A model generated the notes under the pieces. The model saw only the letters and a list, made by a program, of their open reading frames with translations, did no database searches and was not told the DNA's origin. Below are positions 22,678 to 31,579 of a DNA stretch of 64,000 nucleotides, in pieces. The first letter of the stretch is position 1. Each line of letters begins with the position of its first letter. This DNA comes from Malassezia japonica (taxonomy: Eukaryota > Basidiomycota > Malasseziomycetes > Malasseziales > Malasseziaceae), in the NCBI RefSeq assembly GCF_029542785.1, contig NC_083370.1, forward strand, positions 310,001-374,000, in the 5' to 3' direction. Made by a program: the position numbers and the translations under genes.

Positions 22678-24316
22678 ATGCGCGTCGTGTGTTGGAACGT
22701 GAATGGGCTGCGCACGCTCAAGGGGTTCCAGCCATGGTACAAGCTCGCGTCGTGGGAGGCGTGCCTCGAGGAGCTGGGGGCAGACATTGCGTGTTTTCAA
22801 GAGGTGAAAATGACGCGGAAACAGCTGCAGTATAGCATGTGTGTGATGGACAAGTACGAAGCGTTTTATGACTTGCATCCCCTCAGGGGGTACGCAGGCA
22901 CCGCGACCTACGTACGCAAGGATATTTGCATTCCAGTCGAGGCCCAAATGGGCATTACGGGGGTGGGGCAACGCCGCATCGGCGGCGAGGCAGAGGCGAC
23001 GTGTGCATCGCTGTCGCCGGACCTCTACGCGGCACTCGACGCAGAGGGACGGAGCGTCGTGCTGGACTGCGGCCTGTTTGTCCTCATCAACGTCTATGCA
23101 CCAAATGAGACGGGGCCGGAGCGCGTGGAGTACAAGTAGGTGGTCGAGCTTACCCAGAATGGCGTTCTACCATGCTTTGGAAGAGCGCGTACGCCAGCTC
23201 ATCGACCAGGGCCGCGAGGTGATAGTCGTGGGGGATATGAACGCCGTTGTGCATCCCCAGGATCATTGCGAGGGTGCGCAGCTGGTGGGAGAGCAAGAGC
23301 AGGCCGAGTTTATGCAGCATCCCGCTCGCCAGTGGATCCGGGCGCTCCTCGCAAAGGACACAGGGCTCCTCATTGACATTACACGAGCCAGGCAGCCGGA
23401 TCGGAAAAAGATGTATACGTGCTGGAATACGCTCATCGACGCACGCCCGGCAAACTACGGAACGCGCCTCGACTATACACTTATCTCGCCAGGCCTCCTT
23501 CCTTGGGTGGTCCATGCGGATATCCAGCCCGAAATTTACGGCTCGGATCACTGCCCCGTCTTTCTTGAGCTCAAGGACACGATCGAGACGGACAAGGGGG
23601 TCGAGCGGCTGGTCGACCGCATGCATGGCCTCCAAGGCACGTCGCCAGGGACCGTGCCGCGCCTCGCCGCATCCGAACTCGACGAATTCTCTGCACGCAA
23701 ACAGCCGAAACTCGCAGCGATGTTTGGCGCACAGCGTACCTCGACCAAAGTCGCAGAAACAAAAGACACGATACCCCCGCCGGCAGCACCTGCGCCCGCT
23801 GCTTCTCCGCCAAGGGCTTCCCCGCCTGGCGCACGTCCGGCGCTCAATACCCCCCCTTCTCGGCCAACGCCCAAAGTACGGCAAGCACCTCTACGGGCGA
23901 ACAAAAAAGGCCCTGCGCAGCCGAGTCTCACGAGCTTCTTTGGCGCAAAAGAGCCGAAACGCCCCAAATCGCCGTCGCCGCCCCCCAAAGAGTCGCAGGA
24001 GGCCAAGCGCCAGCGCCTCGCGATGCTCACGCCGATGCCGAGCGACCGGCAGCCCGAGGCCGCAGCACAGTGGAATACGCTTTTTACGCCGCAACCCCCT
24101 CCATTGTGCACGATGCACCGCGAGCCGGCCAAGTCGTGGATCGTAAATAAGCCCGGCGTGAACCAGGGTCGAAAGTTTTGGCTATGTTCGCGCCCGGTCG
24201 GACCTGGGTACGAAGGCAACAAGTCGTCGCGGGCGCAGGATGGGCCGTCGCTGGCGTACCGCTGCGACTATTTTGCGTGGGACTCGGACGTAAAGAAGAA
24301 GCGACCCAAGGACTAG
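22678..24316 (+). CDS. APN2: AP endonuclease 2 (Apn2/APEX2)
   Basis: Class II abasic-site endonuclease and 3' phosphodiesterase of base-excision repair; 538 residues. A 22-nt intron (23136-23157) joins ERVEYK to MAFYHALEERVRQL. Exonuclease-endonuclease-phosphatase motifs: WNVNGLRT, CFQEVK, INVYAPN, VVGDMNAV, and GSDHCPV. The C-terminal extension holds a PIP box (QPSLTSFF, about residue 406) for PCNA binding and a GRF zinc finger at the very end (LCTMHREPAKSWIVNKPGVN, then GRKFWLCSRP). This domain order is diagnostic of Apn2 rather than Apn1 or APE1. The stop TAG overlaps the stop of convergent QRI7. Confidence 0.95.
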
Positions 24317-25488
24317 TCGAGCGGCCACTTTGCGACGACATGCGGCGTGGTATCCGTTGTACGAGATGGCCAGTACAGGTGGCCGGCCCATGCAATCATC
24401 GCCGCATTGTCGACGCACAGCGAAAGCGGCGGAAAGTACAGCGACGCGTCCGAGCGCCCGTAGGCGTCGAGGGCCGTGCGCAGACGCTCGCGTAGGTATC
24501 CATTCGACGCGACACCGCCACTGCACACGACGCTCGTGATGGACAGTGGATCGATCGAGGCGCTCTCGCCGAGATGCCATCCTTTCGGCAGTCTTTTTGG
24601 AGGCGTTGGGCCTGCGAGCGCACGCACGACCTTGTCCTCGAGCTGTGCAAAAGCAGCTTGCTGGAACGAGTGTGCGAGCGCAGCCTTTTGTTCGATCGGC
24701 ATCGATGCCGCGCCACCTGCACGCTGAATCGCGCGCGTCGCTGCAGACTTGAGTCCAGAACTGGTGAGCAGGGATACGTACTAGGAAAAGCTGGGCGCGC
24801 CCAGCATGATTTTGGGCAATTCTTCTGCCTCTGCATCCGTGTGCTCAGCAGCGAGCTTCTCGACGAGCGCGCCCGGCGCACTCTGCCATCCCAGCTCGAG
24901 GCCACGCGCAAACTTGTCGAATGTATTCCCCACCGAATCGTCAAGTGTCGTTGCAAGGACCTGGAAGCGGTCGAGGGTATGCGCAAGGACAAGGAGGGTA
25001 TGTCCGCCGGATACGAGCAGTGTCAGGAAGGGAAATGTAGGTGGCGATTCCTCGGTCAAGAGGGGCGTCAGGGCGTGCGCTCGCATGTGGTGCACATAGA
25101 CAATGGGCTTCGACAGGACCGTACTGAGCGTCTTGCCGGCGGCCATGCCGACGGCGAGGCACCCCGGCATGCCCGGCCCCTGTGTCACGGCAATCCCATC
25201 GAGCTCAGATGTAGGCACATCTGCCTCTTTGAGCGCACGCGCAATCGCAAGCGGGACGTTGGTGTGGTGCCCACGCGCGGCATGCAGCGGATGGATGCCT
25301 TCCGTGTCGGCGTGATCCTGATTGAGAACGACCGACGACAAAATTTTCCGATCGGACGTGACGACAGACGCACACGAGTCATCGCACGAGCTCTCGATCC
25401 CGAGCAGGATACGTGGCCGCGCGGTCGCCAAGGCGCGCACACCCCGCCGCGCGTGCCGCGTCCAGCAGCGACCGCTGCCCTGAAGCAT
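24313..25488 (-). CDS. QRI7: Mitochondrial tRNA t6A synthesis protein Qri7 (OSGEPL1)
   Basis: Transfers threonylcarbamoyl to A37 of ANN-decoding mitochondrial tRNAs. The protein has 384 residues. An N-terminal basic presequence (MLQGSGRCWTRHARRGVRAL) precedes RILLGIESSCDDSCASVV, the Kae1/TsaD start. Metal-binding HHTNVPLA and HHMRAHALTP follow, then TLLVSGGHTLLVL and the C-terminal VCSGGVASNGYLR and CVDNAAMIAWAG. A 21-nt intron (24761-24781), the shortest seen here, joins APSFS to YSGLKSA; retention makes TAG at once because the donor G completes TA. The stop shares two bases with the APN2 stop. Confidence 0.93.
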
Positions 25489-25520
25489 CGTGGTATATCG
25501 GGCGATCGGGCTATAGTACA

Positions 25521-26432
25521 CTAAATATACACCGGAATACAAGAATGGCGGTGGCCCGGCTCGGGGTGGCACCGCTGCTTGCAGTGCGGAACAGGGCACG
25601 GAAACACGCGCGCAGCATCCCCCTCGGTGCCGCCCAGCCGTGCGACGCAGCGCCCGTCAATCACATGGCCGCATGGCAGGGCCCATATGCGCGTGTCGCC
25701 TGTGCCATCGAGCAAAAGCGCGCATTTGCATCCCGCACAGATTGGCGTGGTATCCGGAAGTGGAGCGATAGCGTCCTTGTCTCCTGCGAGCACACCTTCT
25801 AGGTCGATCGGAGGCTCAACAATGCTCTGCGAAAAGCCAGGCAATGGCGGCAGTGGATGCGTCCATTGAGGGTCAAAGCCGCGCTGTAACGCCGCGCTGC
25901 TGAGTCCTTTTGATGCTCGGGGCGGATTTGCGTGGCTCTCGTAGTTTGCATAAGGCCGTAGCAGGGTCTGTGGCGTGGCTGCCGTGGCGCTGCGTGATCG
26001 CGCCACGTAGCGGGAGGCAAGTAGGCCGATGCGCTCGAGCAGTTCGGTGCGAGCAGCGGACGAGGCCGCGCTTCGTGCAGATGCGCGTGTGCTGCGGGTA
26101 TAGGGCCCTGGTGGAATTCCGTCATGGATGCGCTGCGCCGGCGGAGCGTGGCGCACTTCGATGATGCTGGGGTCGGAGAGCGTCGGATTCGGCGAGTTTT
26201 GCCGGTGGCGCACGGCCCGACGCGGTGCGCCGAGCGAGAATCCAACCACAGACACGTCCTCGTCATAGTCACTTGGTGTGACTTGCGTCGATGGCCGCCC
26301 CCGCCGCGATGGAAGGCCGCCACTCGCCGTGTTTGGGCGCCGCGGCCGCGATGGCGAGCGGCTCGGCCCAGCACGCGCGGAAAACGGCGGCGAGTCGGCA
26401 GTGAGGTCAATGACTGATTCTGAAGGTGTCAT
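25521..26432 (-). CDS. RING-like protein with SUMO-interaction motifs (SUMO-targeted ubiquitin ligase candidate)
   Basis: Protein of 303 residues with no clear name. The N-terminus has VIDLTAD, and VSVVGF and SIIEV follow within the first 100 residues; these hydrophobic-acidic strings look like SUMO-interaction motifs. The middle is disordered and rich in Arg, Ser and Pro. The C-terminal 70 residues form a RING-type zinc site: PICAGCKCALL, then LPCGHVIDGRC, then FPCPVPHCKQRC, with a final His-rich GHRHSC. SIMs plus a C-terminal RING resemble the STUbL architecture (Slx8/Rfp1 or RNF4), but spacing is unusual and I cannot assign orthology. Its stop is 32 bp upstream of the QRI7 start on the same strand. 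Confidence 0.65.
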   Translation of the reverse strand: MTPSESVIDLTADSPPFSARAGPSRSPSRPRRPNTASGGLPSRRGRPSTQVTPSDYDEDVSVVGFSLGAPRRAVRHRQNSPNPTLSDPSIIEVRHAPPAQRIHDGIPPGPYTRSTRASARSAASSAARTELLERIGLLASRYVARSRSATAATPQTLLRPYANYESHANPPRASKGLSSAALQRGFDPQWTHPLPPLPGFSQSIVEPPIDLEGVLAGDKDAIAPLPDTTPICAGCKCALLLDGTGDTRIWALPCGHVIDGRCVARLGGTEGDAARVFPCPVPHCKQRCHPEPGHRHSCIPVYI

Positions 26433-27617
26433 TGAAATTTTCGGTACAAAGGGCCACTCCTAACGGAGGCGGCCCGCGGTCGTGCAATTGGTGTTGAGCG
26501 TTCGCCCGATCTTCGAGCCTTGCCGGGGCCTCCCTGCGGTAGCGCCTCGGCCGAGCAGCGGCCAGCAAAACGAAAAGCGGCCGCAGGTATAAAATGCCAC
26601 GACCGGCGTCTTTTTTTTCCTGCAACCGTTGCTCACGAGGTAAGTGTCCCCCCCCCCAATCCTTCAAAGGATGACATCTCTTCCTTTCCCCGGCCTACAC
26701 GACTATGCCGAGAATACAAGGACGCCTGTTTGCTACAGGCATCTTTCTTGGTGCTTGCCAGCACCGTTTTGTCTGATCTTTCCCCTCTCCCTCTCTTGTT
26801 GTGCAGTGACTAACACCTGTCCAGCTTCTTCTCGCTCTTGTGCATTGCATAGCAGTGACGTACAAGGTGTGTACACTCCGACCACTGTGCCCCCTACGAT
26901 GATACTCTTGGTATCCAACCAAAATTCGCAGTTTCCACTCTAGGACCCACGCAACCCCCAGGGGTTGGAGCACTGGCTCTCCGCTCGAGAGACTTACATG
27001 GCACTCGTCCATCTCCTAGAGAGGTCCCGACATGAACCCTCCGTTACGGAGTGTCGGGGCCAGCGGCAGTGTCCAAGTCGTTTGTATCGGGTTGGATCGC
27101 AGCCGGCTCTGGTTCAATGAGGGTCGCAGACCTTCCTTGGAAGTCTGAGGGGGCTTTGTGGTCGCAATTTGTATTCGTGCATACTAACGCACAGAAGATT
27201 GCTGCGCAGTCTTGTGACGTAGCTCGTTGAGTTCTGTTGTGGTAAGTTTACCCCCTGTCTGGCTGGCTCCTGCGTGATGAGCATGGTATATGCAACCTTC
27301 AAAGCTTAGGAAGAGCCGTCGTCAGTGCTTTGGGTGGACGTGCGGCATTTCCTGCGCCTGTCCTGCTGCCTGCTTTCTCTGCTGATTCCGTTTTCGGACG
27401 TTGAGTCGGCGGATCGAGAGGCGTTGCTGTGGACCTCGCGTCTACGGGCGTGTTGTCACACGGCAGCGGATGGCAGTGGCCACAGTGGTGGTTGAGAGCC
27501 ACACTAGCCCATCGCCGCTAGGCCGAAAAATTGGTTCCTGACACACGTAGCCATTGCCGGCGCAGTGTGCATAGAGCCGCCAGACAGCCCTTCTTGTCGC
27601 GGATGCTAACATCACAG
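26433..27617. other. Long intergenic region with TATA box and spliced-transcript signals
   Basis: No protein gene is recognised in 1.2 kb. On the plus strand a TATAAAA box (26588-26594) is followed by a GTAAGT donor at 26640 and a CTAACACCTGTCCAG acceptor ending at 26824, which could define a 185-nt intron of a non-coding transcript. The part from 26937 is strongly self-complementary. A GCTAACATCACAG sequence just before the uL30m start may be a 5'UTR splice acceptor. Confidence 0.4.
26938..27150. ncRNA. Candidate structured RNA (strand uncertain, identity unknown)
   Basis: Several stems can be drawn. CTCTAGGA (26938-26945) pairs with TCCTAGAG (27014-27021). CCCGACA (27026-27032) with TGTCGGG (27052-27058) encloses CTCCG-TTA-CGGAG (27039-27051). 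CTTCC (27032 region excluded; 27132-27136) pairs with GGAAG (27139-27143). I tested it by eye against U1-U6, SRP, RNase P/MRP and telomerase template motifs and found no convincing match. Confidence 0.3.
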
Positions 27618-28118
27618 ATGTCTCTTTTCCCGGCGCTCCGCAGCGCTGTGCGCACCGTGTCGCTTCCGCGACTTGTATACCCCTTTGGTGCCCTCCGCCA
27701 TGAAAGCACTTTGGCGCAAGGCACCGCCCAGACGGACAACACTGCCACGACGCACTTCCGTGTCACGCTGCGGCGATCTGCCATTGGCCTGCCCAAGCAT
27801 GCGGGGCGCGTCCTCGAGTCCTTGGGGCTGCACAAGCGTCTACAGAGTGTCTACCATCGCCAGTCCCCCGACGCAGCCGGCGCCATTCTGGCGGTGAAGG
27901 AGCTCGTGCACGTGGAGAATGTGCGTGCGCTCTCCGCCGAGGGCGAGGACCCGGTGGCGTCCCTCGACACGGTCTGGGTGAATGCCAGCGGCGAGGTGGT
28001 CGATGCAGGCCGCGTCGCGTTCAAGGCGCCAAAAGGATTCCGCGTTGTCGGCAATTTGGTCAACGAAGAGCGTGACGCGGAGCTGAAGCAGCAGCACGCT
28101 GCTCAGAATGTGCAATAG
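27618..28118 (+). CDS. Mitochondrial large-subunit ribosomal protein uL30m
   Basis: Mitoribosomal protein of 166 residues. The N-terminus MSLFPALRSAVRTVSLPRLV is a typical mitochondrial presequence. The conserved uL30 core follows: HFRVTLRRSAIGLPKHAGRV, then LGLHKRLQSVYHRQSPDAAG and VKELVHVENV. The C-terminal extension with KAPKGFRVVGNL is as in fungal mitochondrial forms (yeast Mrpl33 is shorter). The start at 27618 lies directly after a CACAG splice-acceptor-like sequence; in-frame upstream ATGs at 27603 and 27531 are less likely. Confidence 0.88.
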   Translation: MSLFPALRSAVRTVSLPRLVYPFGALRHESTLAQGTAQTDNTATTHFRVTLRRSAIGLPKHAGRVLESLGLHKRLQSVYHRQSPDAAGAILAVKELVHVENVRALSAEGEDPVASLDTVWVNASGEVVDAGRVAFKAPKGFRVVGNLVNEERDAELKQQHAAQNVQ

Positions 28119-28534
28119 AGCACGATAGCAATGCTGTCAGCACACGTCGTGCTGGCGATTGTAGATATCTATGATACCATCTTTTACGACCTTTTGATTT
28201 GATGCCATCGCTCGCTTTGGGTTTGAACCCTGGGGAAGTATGTTGTTTTGTGGTTTTACGTGGCGGTGGCAAGATGGACCCCGGATTCGCGTCATTGGCT
28301 GTTCCTAGTCATTCGGAGAGATTCTTGCGCCACTCTCAGGTGACGTGACGTGGGGTTGGTTGGTTCGTGCGGTTGTGCGAATCTCCGCTAAGACTCACAC
28401 AACGCTGTGCGAATCGTGACTACCCTCTGTTCGTCTCCCTTGGCGTGATTCGAACTACACCAGCAGGCATCCTATACACTGGCTATATAGCGCGCCTCGC
28501 TCCTCTCCCAAGACTCATCCCATCCTTTGTGGCA
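28119..28534. other. Intergenic region with TATA box
   Basis: No gene seen. TGACGTGACGTGG near 28341 contains two overlapping CRE-like half sites, and TATATA at 28484-28489 lies 46 bp before the next ATG. Confidence 0.4.
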
Positions 28535-29098
28535 ATGGCAATGTTTCCCAAACCCTGGCAAGGCCCTGCTCTGCGCGATGTTCTCGTGCAGTCTTTTCGC
28601 CGCACCCCTGCACCTCACTCAAACAATGGTGACTCGCTCCGCCGCGTGGTCCTGCAGCGGAATACGCTGATGGCGGCCGCTGATGGTGATATCGCATCCC
28701 ACTCGACGCACCCCTCTCTCCGCCGCCTCTCGTCCGAATTCTCTGTCGCGCCACCGATCTTGGACGATCTGTCCTCGCGCTCGCACTCGGACCCCCTCGA
28801 CAAATACGCGCTGGACTCGGCCTGCTCCATCCAACGGCCGCGTTCCGCGCCTGCTGAGGCCTCGCCGGCTCGCAGCACGGCTGAATACGATGAACTGCGC
28901 GAAGATGCGTGGTTCGATGGTGTGATGGACGACCTCGACTGGTCAGAAGAGCTCGATCCGGCGCCATCACCTGGCGCTGGGCTCAGCCTATGGGCGCCTA
29001 GCGAAGTCAACGGGCCACCGCCGGTGCGCACCGATGGATATACCACCCTTTATCCGATCCCAGAGCTGCGGGATGCTACGATGGACTGTCCTATGTAA
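28535..29098 (+). CDS. Unknown protein, 187 residues, acidic C-terminal half
   Basis: Not recognised. The frame is open from upstream, but a TATA box at 28484 supports the start MAMFPKPWQGPALRDVLVQS at 28535. The protein is predicted largely disordered: Ser/Arg-rich middle (RRLSSEFSVAPPILDDLSSR), then an acidic aromatic segment EDAWFDGVMDDLDWSEELD that could be a protein-binding or activation motif. The absence of stops over 187 codons and codon use like neighbouring genes support coding. No signal peptide or membrane segment. Confidence 0.55.
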   Translation: MAMFPKPWQGPALRDVLVQSFRRTPAPHSNNGDSLRRVVLQRNTLMAAADGDIASHSTHPSLRRLSSEFSVAPPILDDLSSRSHSDPLDKYALDSACSIQRPRSAPAEASPARSTAEYDELREDAWFDGVMDDLDWSEELDPAPSPGAGLSLWAPSEVNGPPPVRTDGYTTLYPIPELRDATMDCPM

Positions 29099-29256
29099 CA
29101 TAGTCACGATGTAACGACCTTTTTCGTCTCTTGCTCCCTATTTGCCTAGGAGGGGATTTTGCGTTTTGGGAGAATTTGGACCAATTCCGGTTAACGGCCG
29201 CCGGGGGCCGAGCGCATATTTTTGTCTGCTGACACCCACTGACCGCGTCCGGCAGG

Positions 29257-30537
29257 ATGGTCACCCGACCGCTTCTGATGGCGTCGTATACGCCGTTCCT
29301 CCGCTCGGCACACGCATGCACCGTGCGCGCCACGCCGCTATACTGCAACATGACACGCCCTAGCCAGGCGACCATGCAGCCTCTGTCGCTTGCGGCACGC
29401 TGCCTGGCGACCTCGCGTCGTGTGTTCGACAAGAACGCGCCGACGAGCGCCAGCGCGGCCGAGCCCAAGGTACCGGAGCCGAAGAAGTTCTCGATCAAGC
29501 CGTTTATGGAGCTGGCGCGCGTGGACCGCCCGATTGGCTCCTGGCTTTTGTTCCTTCCGTGCACCTGGTCGATGACGCTGGCGTCGCACTTTACCGGCGC
29601 GCCCGTCTCGGTTTGGCTCACGAACCTGGCGCTGTTCGGCGCGGGCTCGTGGATCATGCGTGGCGCTGGATGCACGATCAATGACATGTGGGATGCCAAG
29701 ATCGACGCGAAAGTTGGTACGTACAAGCTACCGAGCTGACACCAGAACGCACCAAGAGCCGCCCGATCGCCTCGGGCGCCATTACGCACACGCAGGCGAC
29801 CATGTTCCTCAGCCTTCAGCTGGCCGCTGGTCTTGCGGTGCTTGTGAACCTGAACACGTACAGGTACGTTGCTAAACTTACGCAGTATCATTCTCGGAAG
29901 CGCCGCGCTGATTCCGGTCATTATCTATCCCTCGATGAAGCGGCTGACCAACTGGCCGCAGATCGGTATGGGTCTGGCCTTTACCTGGGGCTCTATGCTC
30001 GGCTGGTCGGCCATCGCCGGCTCGTGCTACTGGCCGGCAGTCCTGCCGCTGTACGCTAGCACGACGGTCTGGGGCATTGCCTACGACACGATTTACGCGC
30101 ACCAGGACAAGGTGGACGACGCGAAGACTGGCGTGGGTAGCACCGCCCTCTTCTTTGGTGACTACTGGACGAAGCCTGCGCTGGTCGCCTTTTCTGTTAC
30201 GTGGATGCTTCTGCTAGCCTACGCTGTGAACACCGAGTCGCCCATTTTCCCCTCGTTCACTGACGAGGAGGGCAACGACCTGACGTGGCAGCAGTGGATT
30301 GACCTGACGCTTGCTACCGGTCACCCCTTCTTTGCGGCGTCCTGGCTCGCGACGGTCGCCCACGTTGCCTGGCAAATCCGCACCGTGCAGCTGAACAACC
30401 GCGCGGACTGCTTTGCCAAGTTCTGCAGCAACCGCACAGTGGGTCTCATCATCTTTGCTGGCCTTGCAGCGGACTATCTGTACCAACTTGCGCAAGCCCC
30501 GCCACAGTCCCGCGTTGCATCCACCGCCCAGGCGTAG
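29257..30537 (+). CDS. COQ2: 4-hydroxybenzoate polyprenyltransferase Coq2 (ubiquinone synthesis)
   Basis: Inner-mitochondrial-membrane UbiA-family enzyme that joins the polyprenyl chain to 4-hydroxybenzoate. The protein has 409 residues after removal of introns 29717-29745 (29 nt) and 29864-29885 (22 nt). The N-terminus is presequence-like. The first Asp-rich motif is [20 protein letters not shown], with the first intron inside it; the second is [19 protein letters not shown]. Membrane segments include [29 protein letters not shown] and [15 protein letters not shown]. Order and motifs match Coq2. The start is 29257; ATG 29278 is a possible alternative. Confidence 0.94.
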
Positions 30538-30560
30538 TCTTACACATAGTGGATGGAAAT

Positions 30561-30840
30561 AAAAAATAGCATTACCTAGGGTAAGGGCAGGGATACCTGC
30601 ACCGCCAAGAGGACCCTGCAAGGCGGTGTTAACCACCACGGTCTGCAACGGCCAAGGTACCTGGCAAGAAGAGGTACCTTCTTGGCAGTGCCTGCTGACG
30701 TTTTCGACGTCTCGTGGACCCCGCTGCACGCACCCCCAAATAGCCGGCAAGGAGCCACCACGACCTGCACAACCTGCACGGTAGGTCTAACGCGCGGCCA
30801 TTTTACGCGCCATAGGTCAATTTCGCGAAAACCCCACAGA
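30561..30840 (-). ncRNA. Candidate structured RNA with Pol III-like T run (identity unknown)
   Basis: Consecutive stems, all seen in sequence: TTACC/GGTAA (30572-30583), GCAGG-GATA-CCTGC (30587-30600), CACCGCC/GGCGGTG (30600-30628), CTGGCAAGAAG/CTTCTTGGCAG with one mismatch (30661-30688), and GACGT/ACGTC with TTTCG loop (near 30696-30710). On the minus strand the segment ends in TTTTTT at 30561-30566, which fits Pol III termination. No SRP, RNase P or MRP signature was found by eye. Confidence 0.3.
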
Positions 30841-31047
30841 TAGAACAATCTAATCCAGCCTATCTAAAAACGCGTGCTGCGTGACACAACCCAACAGGTC
30901 ATGTCGTGCTTCATTGTCTATGACTCGGCTTACTTCCCCAGCGGTACGCCCTGCGATAGAGGTCCACGCGCAGTGCAGGTAAATCCGCAGGTCTCCTCCA
31001 CGCATGCATAGCTCTGGCGCATTTTCCGTGAAATGCTTGTCTCATTA

Positions 31048-31055
31048 TGACGTCA
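31048..31055. promoter_or_regulatory. Perfect CRE (TGACGTCA), ATF/CREB-type site
   Basis: The palindromic TGACGTCA lies 525 bp upstream of the Ecl1-like start. Atf1-type bZIP factors bind this site in fungi. Confidence 0.5.
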
Positions 31056-31579
31056 CATTAAAGTGTCCGCAGTGCTAGGGCAATTTTTCCCTTGGCTTTC
31101 TTCGAGGCTTCCCGCACGATTGGCCATTTCCCTGTGAAAATTAGCACGTTCCCCCCAAACGTGGGCAGGCAGTGTCCAGCCAAAATGGATTAAGCTACAA
31201 TTGGCCTGGGCGCACTGCATAAATGCACTATCAAATCACACAATCATATTGCATTTTCTTCTGGGCCCAAACCGTGGGCCGCAGCAAAGAACAGTGCCAT
31301 AACCGCGGAATTTTGTTGTAGGGTCACAGGTCGATAATCACGTAGTTGGCGTTGATTCACACAAGCCCCGCCACTTTTTCCATCATCCATCGATTGTGTG
31401 TTCCTTCTTAAACACGAAGGCTTTCTACTTTCAACTTCCGTTTCAAGGTTGAACGTGAGCAGTGGACCCTGTTAACGACACCAACCTCCTTCCCTCTCCC
31501 AAGCCTACCCCCCGCATCCTAGCTTCGAGTAAAAGGCACCCTTTGCTCGACGCTACTTTTCACAAAAGGACTTCGATTG

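Larger units (their letters stand above)
30538..31579. other. Long intergenic region, structured left part and CRE-containing right part
   Basis: No protein gene recognised in 1.04 kb. The left 300 bp form many hairpins and end (minus-strand sense) in six T, listed separately as a candidate RNA. The right half is less GC-rich, carries a perfect TGACGTCA at 31048-31055, and should be the promoter of the Ecl1-like gene. Confidence 0.45.

Noticed and set aside
26660..26775. C/D-box snoRNA within the possible intron after 26640
   Set aside because: The C box (GGATGAC) is imperfect, the C-D distance is long and no rRNA-complementary guide was recognised.
28190..28240. tRNA B-box-like sequence GGGTTTGAACCC
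   Set aside because: No acceptor stem, D arm or anticodon arm can be drawn on either strand around it.
28420..28480. Second B-box-like string GATTCGAAC
   Set aside because: T-stem bases do not pair on either strand; likely chance.
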